From positions 819,092,396 to 819,156,395 of the forward strand of contig NC_081414.1 in the NCBI RefSeq assembly GCF_030272615.1: 64,000 nucleotides of DNA, given 5' to 3'. Below, piece after piece: positions 34,414 through 47,500 of this stretch. Made by a program: the position numbers and the translations under genes. The notes under the pieces are model-generated. The model searched no databases, had not been told where the DNA came from, and saw only the letters and a program-made list of their open reading frames with translations. Each line of letters starts with the position of its first letter. Position 1 is the stretch's first letter. This stretch comes from Cryptomeria japonica (lineage: Eukaryota > Streptophyta > Pinopsida > Cupressales > Cupressaceae).

Positions 34414-36340
34414 CTAAACTACTAATGGATCATAGATTCAATAGATCCCCTTCGAAGAACTCTTTGACTATGAAGGATCCTATACAAGAAAAATTCAAAC
34501 CATAATTGAGATTAGTTATATTATATAATTTACATTTCAAAAGTTAACTACAGAATCAATATACATTGAACTATAATTGAACGCTAAAATTGAATTCTTG
34601 ATTGCCTCAATTCCACATCTTCTCTTAGGATGGTTGAGAGTACTAGAATATGCATGTAGTAGAGAGGGGATGTTATCAAGATTTTCATAGAGAACCTATA
34701 TATGTTCACAAACATAACATTGATACAAGTTAGCATATAATTGTCAGTGATAGGAACATATTTACTAAACACAAAATAAAATAAACACATACCTGAGGCA
34801 TCTCTTCTTCTACTTCTTTAGGTATTTTGGAAGCAATCAACAAGAATGTGAAACCAACAATTCCATGTACATAAAAATGACAAGTATGTGAAACTATCAA
34901 TCTATGTAGACATGCATAATCATTATAAGTTCTTTAAACTCTTAATTCAATCAAATTTGCGTTCAATTACCTTTCCCTTGTCTCTGATTGCACTTCCATA
35001 ATTTGGATTGCATGGCACTACACTCGCACTACGTGTATCCTAAAAGAGTAAAACAAGATAAACATGTAAGTTAATATATAATTTAATTAATAAAAATTTA
35101 AATAACAAGAATGTATACACTAAAAAATGTAAACAACTAAGTGAAAAAATATATACCACATAGCTATGAAGGCCAAATTAAATGGACGAGAGGGTGGAAA
35201 ATTGGACCTATAATAACTCCTCCTCAAACATCAGATGTTAAATAGATCATGTATAAAAACAATAGTACTTAATACTATCTCGTATAAATATTCATTTAAA
35301 ATAAAATGCACTATGAAATTACAATTTAAGTCCTATTATTAAATTGTTAGTGTACGATGAAGGTACCTCCTTGTCTCTAGCATGAGAAGACTCCCTAGGG
35401 TGTGCTCTGATCCCTATCACCTTATCTGGTGCACCACCCGTATCATGCACCTTGTAATCAGATGTGTTGATGGGATGATCAATGAGTTGTCCAAGAGGAT
35501 CTAAGCACATGTGATGGCATATAGTGCAAGTATGTGACACACAAATATGTGGATGTGAGGAGGATGTGTCGGTGCTACCTGATCCACTGCTAGAATCAAC
35601 CTCACGTGGTTGAGCTAGTGTCACAACCTAAGAAACCAAAAGGCCACTCAAAGAGTGAATAGCTAATATAGTCTATGACATTACCTCAACAATACTATCT
35701 AGAGGTTGTACTGGAGGTGGGTGAGAAATGCAAGGAGGGGGAACATATGGGACCTATACTACTTGAATTGCCCCAGGTCTCTCCTGGGGCATACCTTACC
35801 CCATGCCCTTGAAATGCTTGACATCAAAGTAGTTGAAATGCTTGACTAAAATAAACTCGGCATATAATTTCATGACAAAATAAAATGGCACATCAAGATT
35901 GTTGTTGGGTGGTCCATCAAAAACCATCCACCAACAATCCCAAAAGTTTTCTTAGATAACATCATTTTGACACCATTTGATGGAAAATTTTGATTTTTTC
36001 ACATCTATGGGCGTTTTGGTGTGGGGATTAACAAATAGGGTGGCAATTTCGACTTTAGATATCTCGAGGTTATTCACCTCATCATAGGACAAGCCATTCA
36101 CATATTGTTCCCTCATGGCCTCTCACCACAAAATAATGACTTTTTGCTCAATGTGACGATTTCTACATTGGAGATTATTGCCTTTAGTGCATCTAACATG
36201 GGGGATAGATGATGGATTGTGCTATAGACCTCATCAATGCCCCTCAATTGGTCCAAATTTTGACCAATTAACGCATGAATTGAGGGGGGGTTTGTTAGTA
36301 GAGGGTTTAGTGGTTGTGGATTCTCATTGTTATCGACCAT
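34414..36340 (-). pseudogene. Gene B, second copy, more decayed
   Basis: It starts with ATG at 36340 (MVDN, followed by the NPPSI--LIGQNLDQL block matching copy one). The FVNPHTKTPID block and the Cys/His cluster HICVSHTCTICHHMC (about 35505-35550) are kept. The donor after exon 1 (about 35338) reads ATAGG instead of GTAAG. The last exon (about 34476-34414) has a stop in its GATCCTTCA-TAG start, yet ends at the equivalent TAG. The same exon order can be followed, for example the GDKGK-like segment near 34975. Dead copy; function unknown. Confidence 0.6.
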
Positions 36341-37070
36341 TTTACCTAATTGAAGTTGAAAATTTATATCTAATTAATATATTTAAAACAACATAGTGTA
36401 TTTGAAATTTTAAAAAAAAAAAAATTTATAACTTAAAAATAAAAATAAAAATTAAAAAATGCAAATGAATGATAAAAAAGACATAAATTGGATAAAATTC
36501 ATACTTGATGTTTGGATTTGATGAAAATTTGCTTGAGGAATCAAATATCGGGTCCAATTAGATTGCTCTAAAATGTCAAACCCGTGGATAAAAATGACCC
36601 ATGACGACCACAGTCTAGGTATTTAAAATACCGATAGGTATCAAATATCCAATAGTATCGAATATCTGAAACCTTTTTTAATGTTTTCCATTGCGTATTA
36701 ATAAGATATATTATTAATATATGATAATATATATTAATAATACATATTATTAGTATATTATATATTATATATTAATATTATAAAATATTATTTAATATAG
36801 TATATAATATATTATATAATATATAATATATAATATAATATAGATCGTATATTATATAATATAAATGATTGCTAATATCATATATCTAATAGTATCAGAT
36901 ATCTGTTATTATCCAATATCTGTTATGCTTTGGCTTTTGCCATGGCTACATGTGCTGACATCCAAGCCAAGCAAAAAGTCAACATGAATTTTTCACATTT
37001 TTGGGCAAATGGAAAAGGCATTTTTTTATATTGCCACTTTTTGGCCCCTCGTGATCCTGCACATACCCAG
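36341..37070. other. Right terminal region of the second two-gene element
   Basis: It has degenerate GATATC palindromes near 36546, 36640, 36895 and 36915 and an (AT)n patch at 36700-36860. The end block AAAAAGTCAACATGAA (36975) is followed by CCACTTTTTGGCCCC (37042) and CCTGCACATACCC (37058-37070), matching 30836-30930. Beyond 37070 similarity between the two right ends stops. Confidence 0.55.
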
Positions 37071-40000
37071 TTGTCGCATGTGATCTTATCTTATCTTATT
37101 ATATTTACTTCTTGTTTTCTAGGTTATTTAATATTTATCATGTTAGTTGTCTAGAGTCATAAGATTAAGATACATTTCATAATCTTATGCACCATCCTAT
37201 GTTCACCTTGTCCTATATAACCAAGGGGCCCCATTTGCAAATTCATTCAGTCCATTGTATTTTATCATTTGCATTCTTTGATAGAATAGCATTATTCTCT
37301 CATAGCTATTTTCTCTTATGCTTTTATGAAGTGACTAGATCTTCGGTGGCTATAATCTTTAACTAATCTTGCATGGCATAGAGAATTTAATACCAACTCT
37401 TAAAATAATTGATTATAGTAATGACTTTTACATAGGATAAGAAGAACTCCGGTAAAGAAAATAGTGATTTACTTGATAGTGATCCTTTATCAAGGATTAA
37501 ATAATTTTTTCCATTTAGTTTTATGTCTTCCACAAAATCATTCTGTTGATTCAACAATTGGGATGTTGAATAATAAGTGTACTTCCTTATTCCTAAAAAT
37601 CAATTGCATTAAGTTCCACATTTATACTTTTATTACTACAGTAAGATAGTCCCTATTCTATTTCATAAGAATTGATTTGATGAGTGTAGCTTAAATTGTT
37701 AAGAGTCCAATCAATTTGAAATAGCTAGAGTCAACATATATATTATAGATTTTATATTTCTAGAAAACAAATATTTAATATTTTAATTTGTATTTTTTTC
37801 TATCAAGTAGTTCAAGACATTTTTTCATATCAATCAATATCTTGTGATGAATTGTAGAATTATTTGATTCGATTCATACCCTATAAAGTAGAAGGTTGCA
37901 GTTAACTTCAAGCAAGGGCCCACTTAAGGTAAATTATAGCTCCATTTTAGGACTCCTATTTTGAATATTTCAAAAATATTAATTTGTTTACTATTATTTA
38001 GGAAATAACTATTAACCTCTAGCATTGACAATAAACCCATAGAAGCTATTGTACAAATCTTGTTTGATTAAAATTTCTAGAATATGTTTCCTTGTGACTG
38101 CAAAGCTTATTTTCTTGCCATACACAACTACCAAGGATAAACTCTAAAAATTCTTACTTGTACATATAGTACTTGTAGAGCATCAGCCTCCATTTTGTTT
38201 TAGATTGAGATTGAAGTAATAGTTTATTACTTTCAATGTACTTCTCTAACATGACACAATGAATTGTTTTTTTTTTTTTAGTGTCTTTTTGCAAATTATT
38301 TTTTCTCTTTTGTTTCTAATCAATTTTTATATTTTTAATATGTATTTATAATTATGTATTCTTCTTTACCTTTCTCAATGATTTTGTCTTTTTTTTTTAT
38401 CTCCTTTGACTTGATAGGTTTTACTTTTAGTTTCTTCTTTCTAGCCTCATTTTTTGTGTCACCTCCTTCTTCCCTCAAGTTTTTTTACCTACTCTAGTCT
38501 CATTCTTTCTTATATTACTTTGATTGCACTCATTTATCTTGGTGATGTATCATAGAGGATGATCCAAAACATTGATGCAAATAATAATACACATTTAAAT
38601 CCAAAAGCTATTAATCATAATTTCATGAATTGTGGAAAATTGATGTATTTGATGACACAACTAGTCAATTTTTATAATTGGGGATGTCACATGCAAATTT
38701 TTTGTGTTAGTTTAAACACTAGTCAATTTTTGTAAAGTCTCCACATGCCATCTTAATGGAAAGATAAATATGGAAAAATTGATACATTTTTCCTTGTGCA
38801 TTATTGGTTGAAGGACGTGAGTCATCAATGGGCTCTGACATATTAAAAATGTTAATACATGAAGTTTCTTCCTTATAATTGGTGTCATTTTGGAGTGCAA
38901 CAAAAGATGGTAGTGTTGGCAAATATAAAGTGTTACACCATTGGTCAATATAAGCAACTCAATGAGTATCTAGGTCCAATTTATATAGATTATAAAATAT
39001 AAGGAAAGTAGAACAAAGATAAATTTGGCATGACCACATTGTGTTTGAGAAGGGATGAGACTCACACGTTTCCTTCTTGTACCATTAGATATTTGGTTCC
39101 AAATTGGAGATAGTGGGGTCCCATATTTCATCAAACAGACATCAAGGATTCTAAACCATCAATCATAAGTAAAAGATATCCAATGGTTTGTGCATCATGA
39201 ATATTTTGTCAAGATAAAATAATACATAGTGTTGCACCATTAATAAAAAAAATGGATCAATGGTGATGTGGGTTTTACATGAGAAACAAATGGCATCTTT
39301 GTTTCCCTCTAAAGTACAACAATCAAGCTGTAATATCCAAGTCATGCGATTGTTGCAAGTATAGTAATCTATCTCATGCCATGAAGAGGTCTCATGCTTC
39401 TAAAGAGCCAAGTATTTTCTATAATATATTTGTAGTTATTTAAGGTTTTTTGAAGATGTGATGATTCATATTTTTATTATACCTCTAATTAAATTAGGGA
39501 GGCCATGTTCTTATATTATAAAAGATGATGTATTGAATCATTAAGGGAGGCATTAGTCATAGTGGATTTTTCTTGAGAACTGATAAAATACTTGATAATT
39601 GTGATTCTTTCATTTTTATAAGTTATTCTCAATTTAAGAATCATGATGAAGTGACCTTTTGTGCTAGAGTACTTCTCTTTTCAACTAAATTCATTTTAAC
39701 AATGATAGTTTTGTGTCAAGCCTATGTTTATTTTTATTGATGACTAATATTTATAAATGGTTTAAAAAATTTTATTTTATATTCTCTATATTGCCATGAA
39801 TCAATATTTTTTTTAATAAAAATGAACATTGTGCCAATTTAATATTAGTATAAGTAATATCATTTGGCGTATCACCATAGAATAATTTCATCAAATAATT
39901 AGTATGTATTCTCTTTTCTTTCCTTAAGATCTAGATAATTTATTGAAAAGCATATGAAGAGTCATCTTATAAAATTGTAGAGGTTATATTCTACATATCA

Positions 40001-40250
40001 ATATTATCAAATCCCATAGTTGAAGGATTTCCCTTTGTTGGTGTTGGCTTGCATGAAATGGAAATCTTGAATACAAATAAAAGCATCAACTATACTAACA
40101 CTATTCAAGAATATTCCATCCCTAAGGTTGACATGATAAATGTAGCATATCATAATCATTAAGTTACTTGATAAGGGATGATAATACTCATTGAGTACAT
40201 GCCCACGTTGCATCAAATTTACTAACTATTATTTATAAGTATTTGATAAG
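37071..40250. other. Decayed non-coding DNA; possible LTR fragment at the left
   Basis: No supported gene in 3.2 kb. CCTATATAACCAAGGGGCC near 37213, followed by C/T-rich sequence, resembles an LTR promoter, but I find no partner LTR, primer site or polypurine tract. Short frames at 38712-39345 lack recognisable features. Confidence 0.4.
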
Positions 40251-42300
40251 GACCAACCTTTGTAATGTGAAGGTCCCTAAGTTAAGTAATCCCTATTGGA
40301 TTGATTTTGATTGGCAACGCATGGTTAATGACCGCATTGAAAAAGCTGACAAGCAAAAGGATATGAAATTTTTGAAGTTTAAATTTATTATCATGTAAGG
40401 TTGCTCCTATGTCACCTTTTACCCATGTGTTTGTGTACCAAAATCATAATGATGAATATGATTTACTGGAATTAGTACATGGAAGTCCCCATTATAAGAT
40501 TGATTTAGATTGCTTAAGTAAGGTGAAAGGAGGAAAGTTTAATGATGATAGGGGAGGATTTACTACGACCTTATTACTCATGTGTGTCATTTGTGGGTTT
40601 CTATTTTAACAAAGGATTTCTTAAATAAATGTAAGACTTGTTTAGAAATTATTTTAAGTGGCATTTTTTGCAAGTCTATAATCTTCTTCTTAGTGCTACT
40701 AAGAGGCGTGTTGGTCATTGTGAGCTTCTAGTTATTTCATAACTTTAATATGGGTGGCCAACTTCTGCATTTGGAACCTACAACTTATGTGTAATTGAGA
40801 AGAATGTGGAGGTATGGGTAATTTTTGAGAGGGGAATACTTACTCCCTTTTTCAAGGCCATGAGAGGAAAAGATGATGAATTCTCCTCCTACTTTATAAA
40901 TAGCTGGAATGATGACAATGTGCAAGTGGGTGATGTGAAAATTGAAGTTTCTAAGGAGTTAATTGTCCTAGTTATGAGTTTGAGATATGAAGTGGATAAA
41001 TTCCCTCATCTAAGATAGAATCATGCCTATCAAGAATATATAGATATGTTCCTAGAAGATAGAAAGCAGATCGGGAGGTACCAAAACAAGTTTAGTCATG
41101 AAGATGTACCTATGTCGTGGGGAGTTGTGAGTTTCCACCTTATCAAAAACTTCACTTTGGGAGGTAGGTTTATTAGGTTTCATGGTTACCATTTCCCTCT
41201 TTTGAACTACCTTAGGTATAATCAACCTATTAGTTTTCCTTACTTTTTGTTTTCTTCTCTGCAAAAATATATTGTGGAAGGTGCTTATCTACCTCTTCAT
41301 CAAGGGCTCATATATGCTCAGTATAAATTCTACATTGTTTCTACCCCTCCTTATCATGCATCTACATATTTCCAAAACCCTAACCCATCTCCTATTAAGG
41401 GAAGAAATTTTTTTGTTACCTTTGTTGATGAAGCCTCATCCTCCTCCAAAGCTAGAGATGTGAAAAAACCCCTCTCTAACCCACCAAAAATAATAAACTT
41501 ATCTTGGGTCAAGAAGTGTCCCCATTGGTTGTTGAACTAGGCCCAAAAATATTACCCCCTAATCCTCAAAACAAAGGTAAATTTGTTTCCTCTTCTACTA
41601 AAAACAAAAAGGTGAAGATTGAAAAAGAGAAGTTTGTGAAAAAAAATATGGAAAGCAACTCTCTGGTGTCCCACCCAACCTCTGGCTATCAATATCTCTA
41701 ATGGGGAAACTACTAAGGATACTACCATTGTGTCATCAAGAGAAAGAAGATCTGTGAGATTAGCTAAAATTTTGGCAATGACTAAGATTGTCTCAACCCT
41801 AAGGAAACCTAGTCCTACTAATAATAATGAGGAAGATTGGGTGACACCTCTCCTAAAGAGGATGTGAGTGTTGAGAACATTGAGGAACTATTGAACCTTA
41901 TCTTTGAAGATTCCCTTTCCCACTCCCCTCCCTGTATCACCCCCTCTATATAAGCCCTAAAAGATTAAATACTCTAAAAAAATATGGCAAGGAGGAGGAG
42001 GAAGAATCAAAAGGAAAACCAAAAATGAAGAGATGACAATCAAAGAGGAAAACATGCAAATCCTATCTGTTGAGATTGAATAAATCCAATCCATATAGAT
42101 AATATTGAAAACTCTCAAGATTGTATGGCTATGCTAGTTATAGGGGCAAAATTGTCTCTCTTGAAAATGCTACTTGAAAATAGAGTGAAAAAGTAGAAAA
42201 AGAAAGACAAATTGGCTTCTCTAAGGAAGGCTAAAGTGACTACCCCTTCTATGGAATGAGAAGCTACTTTGGAGAAGATGGTGGATGAATGGGACTCACT
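40251..42300 (+). pseudogene. Decayed TE-like coding relic, unknown family
   Basis: Three open pieces (40409-40609, 40806-41018, 41046-41540) read on in order with stops between them. Recognisable landmarks are GKDDEFSSYF and VKIEVSKELIV, then an FTLGGRFIRFHGYHFPLLNY block, then a Lys/Pro/Ser-rich tail (41540-41700). The last part to 42300 is Lys-rich with many stops. The text resembles extra genes carried by plant transposable elements, as I remember them; the family is unnamed. No polymerase motif is present. Confidence 0.45.
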
Positions 42301-42756
42301 CTACTAGAGCCCTTTGTGCATTTTTTTGGTTACTTTTTGTATTTTCAACTAGTGTGTTGGATGTTATTCTATTGGCTCTTGTTTCCAGATACTATATTGT
42401 TTTTGGTCTATACTATATATATGTATTCTATGTTTAGCTTCTAGCCTCAATTTTTTTGGCTTGTCTGCTAAGCCTATCTAGTTGTTTTTTATTAGTTATG
42501 AATTGATTTTTTATGGGTTGGGGTTCCTTCCCCCACTTATTTTAATAAAAAACAATCTATATAGACAAAAATATGTAATATTACATTAGTCAAATTGAAA
42601 AACAAAATCTCTAAATAAATATTAGTAAAAACTAACTAATTAGAGGGAGAAACGAATTTGAGTTATCAACAAATAATAGAAATATTATATTACAATAAGA
42701 GTGTTATTTTTTTCCTACTATCAACTAAAAGCATTATCCAAATATTATTTACAAAC
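42301..42756. other. AT-rich non-coding stretch
   Basis: No gene seen. T-rich to 42540, then A-rich. Confidence 0.4.
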
Positions 42757-43062
42757 TACTAAACTATAACCATTAAAATGAATTTATTATAAAATATAAA
42801 ATTATTATATCAAACTTATAAGAATTTGTACTAACGAAATTAGAATGATATTTAAAAAGTAGTAAATGCTGTACTATATATATATGCACAATACACACAC
42901 ACAGGCACACAACTAAACTATAATCATTAAAATGAATTTATTATAAAATATAAAATTATTATATCAAACTTATAAGAATTTGTACTAACTAAATTAGAAT
43001 GATATTTAAAAAGTAGTAAATGTTGTACTATACATATATGCACAATACACACACACACACTA
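42757..43062. repeat. Tandem duplication, period 154 bp
   Basis: The block starting near AAACTATAACCATTAAAATG recurs 154 bp later almost unchanged, each copy ending in a short (CA)n run. Confidence 0.92.
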
Positions 43063-43335
43063 ATTTAACAGAATGAGTCACACACACACACAAACAATAA
43101 TTTAACAGAAAGAGTTGTCAAATGCTTGCACTAAATCTGACACACACACACAATAATGCCAAATGCTTGCACTAAATCTGACACACACACACACAATAAT
43201 TTAACAGAAAGAGTTGCCAAATGCTTGCACTAAATCTAACACACACACACAATAATTTAACAGAAAGAGTCTCACACACACACAAACAATAATTTAACAG
43301 AAAGAGTTGCCAAATGCTTGCACTAAATCTGAAAG
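43045..43335. repeat. (CA)n tract interspersed with a roughly 45-bp unit
   Basis: Runs of ACACACACAC alternate with AATAATTTAACAGAAAGAGT and TGCCAAATGCTTGCACTAAA blocks, about four cycles. It lies about 730 bp beyond the YABBY stop codon. Confidence 0.9.
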
Positions 43336-44060
43336 TCTCTAAAGCTTTATTTTATTTTCCCATTCGACTACTGAATTTATCAATACTAATATAATAGTGT
43401 TAGATTTCATGCCTAAGAATAATGTTTTGAAAATGCCAATTTGAGGAAACTGACAACATAACTTTCTTCGAATCCAGTGGATCAAATGGCTGTTCCATGG
43501 ACCAGATTACATTGATAGAATGAGTATTTCATCTCCCTTTTCCTGGACATAAAAATTGACAACATCAATAAATTATATCTGTAGTTCAATGACTAAAGTT
43601 TTGACATCTATAAGAAACTTTTGAAATTGCTTCTAGACCATTAATTTTAGGTGAATTTACATCTGTGCTTTTGTCTTAGCAAGCTAAGTCCAATATTGTA
43701 GTAAATGTCAAATTATATGATCCACTTATGCTATCAGATAGGAAATGAGGTTTTCTTGGATCAAAACTTTGGATTGTCTTTGGTTACAAGACATACAACT
43801 TAATATTTTATTCTACATTTCAGCTAGGGTTTGAATTTCATGTTGGTATGAATGTGCAATTTGTACTGAATCAACTGAGCTGAATCCGAAGGATATTAAG
43901 AAGAATTGTAGAGGAAAGATCTAAAGCTGTTATACTTTCTCTCTATGCTCTAAAGACATAAAAGATAAAGATACATTACAGATTGCAGATTTTAGAAAAC
44001 TGAGTGAAAAATGAGCCTTGCCTTACATTTGAGCTTGCTTCTTTCTATTTTCAGAGCTAA
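43336..44060. other. Downstream flank / 3' UTR region of the YABBY gene
   Basis: No other gene seen. On the minus strand AAAATAAAATAAAGC near 43350 could serve as a polyadenylation signal, though it is 700 bp from the stop; nearer signals are not clear. Confidence 0.4.
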
Positions 44061-46189
44061 TCAGGAACGTATGTGAGGAAAAAGAGCCCACTAATAAAGA
44101 ATCAAAATCTATTAGTTGTGAAAATTTATTTGGAAAACCCAACAGAAATGGATATGATTAAAGTAAAGGTTAGCTCACATTTTTTGCAGCTGTACTGAAA
44201 GCTTGCCTGTGAGTTATATCAGGATTGTTGGCTTTAATCCTTTGGATCTCTTCCCTGAAAAAAATGCTCAGAAGGAATTGTTTTAAAATTCAGATAAGAA
44301 CTTCTCATTGTGTTAGTAAACTGATTTGTTAAAAAAGAATATTTCATCTTTACTTGATAAAATGGTTATAGGTAGATGGAGCTCGATTTCTTTTCCCTGG
44401 AGCTGCAAATGCAACACAGGAAAACCTTAATTCTTCAAAAGTAGCTGTGTACAAACATCTAATAAGATAGTGAAGCAATAAATCTAAGAAAATATGTCTT
44501 ACCAAGTAGAGAACTAGTGCTTGCATTTTGATTGGTTATTTCCTTGCCTGTGTAAGATTTCATAGTTGATTCTGGTTTTCTTCCACTGTAGGAAGATGTC
44601 ACCTCATCATTGGCACTTTCATAGGAAGGGCTGGATTCCTGATTTGGTCGTACAAAATGTTTACACAAAATCTTTTGAGATACATCCATGAACAAACATT
44701 GAAAAACAACCTAATAAATGACATTTAAAAGTACATTGAGATCTATTTCTTTTAAATTTATATGGAACTTACCTCATTTGAAAATATATAAGTGTTGGAA
44801 GTGGAAGTGAAGATCTGGCCTAAAGTGTAAGGTAGGGGTGGTTGAAGCTCCATGCTTTTCAAGTTAACCCATATAATGCCAGTGCAGTTCCCACACTTTA
44901 CAGACACCATATCAAATAAACTCTTGTAGGGAACGCTCACCTGCTTACATTTTTCTCAAGTTATAATGCTTACAATCAAGATATTACATAGTAAAGTATA
45001 TTTGGTGTTTTATAGTTGATTTCTAGTGTGGAGATTTCTAAATTGCGATTCTGTTATGATTGTTCATTGGTATAAATAAAATACTTATATATAACTAATA
45101 ATATTAAAAAATATATAAGCAATTAACAACATTAATATATAGAGAAAGGTCATTGTCTATGCAGCACTCAGATTTACCATTTGATTCTGTTTTTTAAATA
45201 ATTAAAAATTAAAATACAATGAGTTTTTTTTTCTAACTAATTATTAAATACAGTTAATGGTAAATTTTGGATGCTGAATAGACGTTGCCGAAAGAAAGGG
45301 AGGTGCATAAGAAAGTGAAAAACATAATTTTTGCTAGAAAGAAAATTGTGAATCACTCATCCATCATAAAACTTCTTAGGTTATTGTGTCACTCTTTATA
45401 TTCAGTAAATCTAATACTATTCAATTGGCTACAAATTAGAATGAATCTATCTATATATAAACTTTGTTTTTTAATTGATAAATAAGTCTGTTAAAAAAGA
45501 AATGACTTTAACTACTCGCCTGCTAATAGTAGACATATAACTCTATAATATGTTCACTTAATATGGATACATTTAGCTGTATAATTACAAATGGTTCTGC
45601 ATCATGTCAATTTATATCAAACCAATCTATATATATAAACTATCAGTCTATCAATAATCTAATATATCCAGCCAATAGAAAAGCATTATTGCTCTTATGT
45701 GCGCCACATACAGTCAACTAAGCATACATTTTAATTCTTTTTTTCCCCTACTTATCTGATTATAACTAGAAACTACCCCCAAAAGATATTCAGATGGCAT
45801 ATGGACACATCTTACAAATTTTATAAATCCTATTAATGAAAAGTTTGCATGTGGGTATCACCAATTTTGCTAAATATCATTCAGTGCAATCCATTCACAG
45901 TACATGAACAGTTATGAACACAATAGGAAGTTTCCCAAAAAAGAATATGTATAAAATATCCCATTAGTCACAGATCCGGAGATTTAACCCTCCCAATGTA
46001 ATGTAGGAAACACCCAAAAGTCTGAAATCTGAACCAAATAAAGAACTAACAAACTATAAACATAACCGACTGAAAATTTGAAGTGTTATTTCATTTGAAT
46101 AGTAAGTATTGTACCGCTAGAACAGTGGTGCAGTTGTTGCAATGAACGTAACACAAGTGCTCAGAGTTGATGCCACTGTATGCGTACAT
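44061..46189 (-). CDS. YABBY-family transcription factor, six exons, apparently intact
   Basis: Exons on the minus strand are 46189-46115, 44940-44773, 44710-44503, 44402-44354, 44254-44179 and 44090-44061. All introns have GT...AG ends and phases agree (0, 0, 1, 2, 0), giving 606 bp and 201 residues ending in TGA. The N-terminal zinc finger is Cys17-x2-Cys20-x20-Cys41-x2-Cys44, in the contexts CNNC and CGNC. The C-terminal HMG-like YABBY domain covers about residues 151-199, with [20 protein letters not shown] and [25 protein letters not shown] proteins are nuclear DNA-binding regulators of lateral-organ polarity in seed plants. Intron 1 is long (1174 bp); the others are 62-100 bp. Odd points: a divergent linker, Asn for the usual His in CGHC, and a short RS end where relatives have HFGL. 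The start at 46189 fits the usual short N-terminus, although the frame stays open upstream. Subfamily not resolved. Confidence 0.9.
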
Positions 46190-46520
46190 GATTCCCGAGC
46201 AAATGCTGCTTTGCACTATTTTTGAAAACCTCCTACTATTGGAGAAGTCTTTAGGAATATTTATGTGAAAAGCAAACAGTGTGAAGGAAGATGTTAAACA
46301 GATATTAGGGTTGAAGATATAAAAGATTCCAAAGCTTATTGCTGTCCAGTGATAAGTAGTCAGGAAGAGCAGTGACAATCATAAAAGCAATTATTATGCA
46401 ATGAGTACAGGATCTGATTCCAATGGTTGTGTGTTTAGGGCTATGAATAGATGTACGGTATTGCCGTTGAGCTGTTGTTGTCTTGTTCACACACTACAAT
46501 ACTACCCCACCCTATTCTCT
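46190..46520 (-). promoter_or_regulatory. Putative promoter and 5' UTR of the YABBY gene
   Basis: Upstream of the ATG on the minus strand, CTTTTATATCTTC near 46316-46328 is the only TATA-like word at a plausible distance (about 130 bp). The start site is not otherwise marked. Confidence is low. Confidence 0.3.
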
Positions 46521-47500
46521 GAACACATTAATGGCTTTTCCTTGCAATTCAGGTGAAATTGTCAAGCCAAGTCAGTTCAAATATTAAGAGAAAGGACACG
46601 AATGACCCATTTCAGAGGCAGTGAAGGAACACTACAGCAAAAAGAGATGTGACATGTCATCAGAAATTGAAAGCACCCCCACCATGCCTCGTGCTTGCAG
46701 ACATCTCAAATTGAAGAGATTGAAACCGTTGTGGGTTTCTTTGGATTCGGGCTCTTAGACTTTGTTTATATCCATTGGATTTTGTTCATGGATTACTTTG
46801 GTATTTTGCACACGGGACACTTTATACCAGAAGAAAAAAGCATGGTTCCACATGTGGAAAGTTGTCCGTTCTCGGATTGTTTAGGGTTTGTATCTTAATT
46901 AAGCCCTGGTGACAAAACATTTGGAAGTTTATCAATGTGGGCACACGTTTACTTCAGAACCTAAGTGGTTAACATTGGCAATTGTCTTTTCCCATTCATT
47001 ACTAATTTATTAGAGACATATGTATTAACTATGTTAGAGCTGCATATAATTGTAAGGTAACAACAAAACGAAGAACTGCAAGTGGTCTAGTTTTTTTTTT
47101 AAAATAGTGGGAGTTATATCAAATTCAGAATGGTTAGTTATTCGATATGGGAGTAGAGGCATAGGTTGAAATTTCTTTGGTTAAGAGTTAAGGATTGAGA
47201 GGTATACATTATGTCATAGTCGTCCATCATACGATCATGACATCATCCCTTATAATATTGGAGCCTTGAACTTAGTAAGAATCGATCCTTAGTGGACTCA
47301 TTCAGAGCCTTTTAACTTTACCAATAGACTAAGGGCCCATTGACAAGTGGCATAGTTTCAATTTTTTAGTTTTAGTGAACTAACTAAAGGATCTCAAACT
47401 AAGCAACATACCATCAAACATTTTTTGATGTCAAATTTCTTTTTTACTTTTGTCAAATATATTTTTGTTGTCACATATGATGCATGTTTGTTAGGTTTTC
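46521..47500. other. Intergenic stretch upstream of the YABBY gene
   Basis: No supported gene. A 67-codon plus-strand frame at 46695 has no recognisable features. Confidence 0.45.

Noticed and set aside
37071-37400. An LTR with TATATAA promoter
   Set aside because: Only a fragment is suggested; no matching LTR, primer site or target duplication could be found.
46190-46378. N-terminal extension of YABBY exon 1 upstream of the ATG at 46189
   Set aside because: The frame is open, but the added text is hydrophobic and unlike YABBY proteins, whose zinc finger starts close to the N-terminus.
46695-46898. A 67-codon plus-strand frame upstream of the YABBY gene
   Set aside because: No family feature, no splice partners, and length expected by chance.
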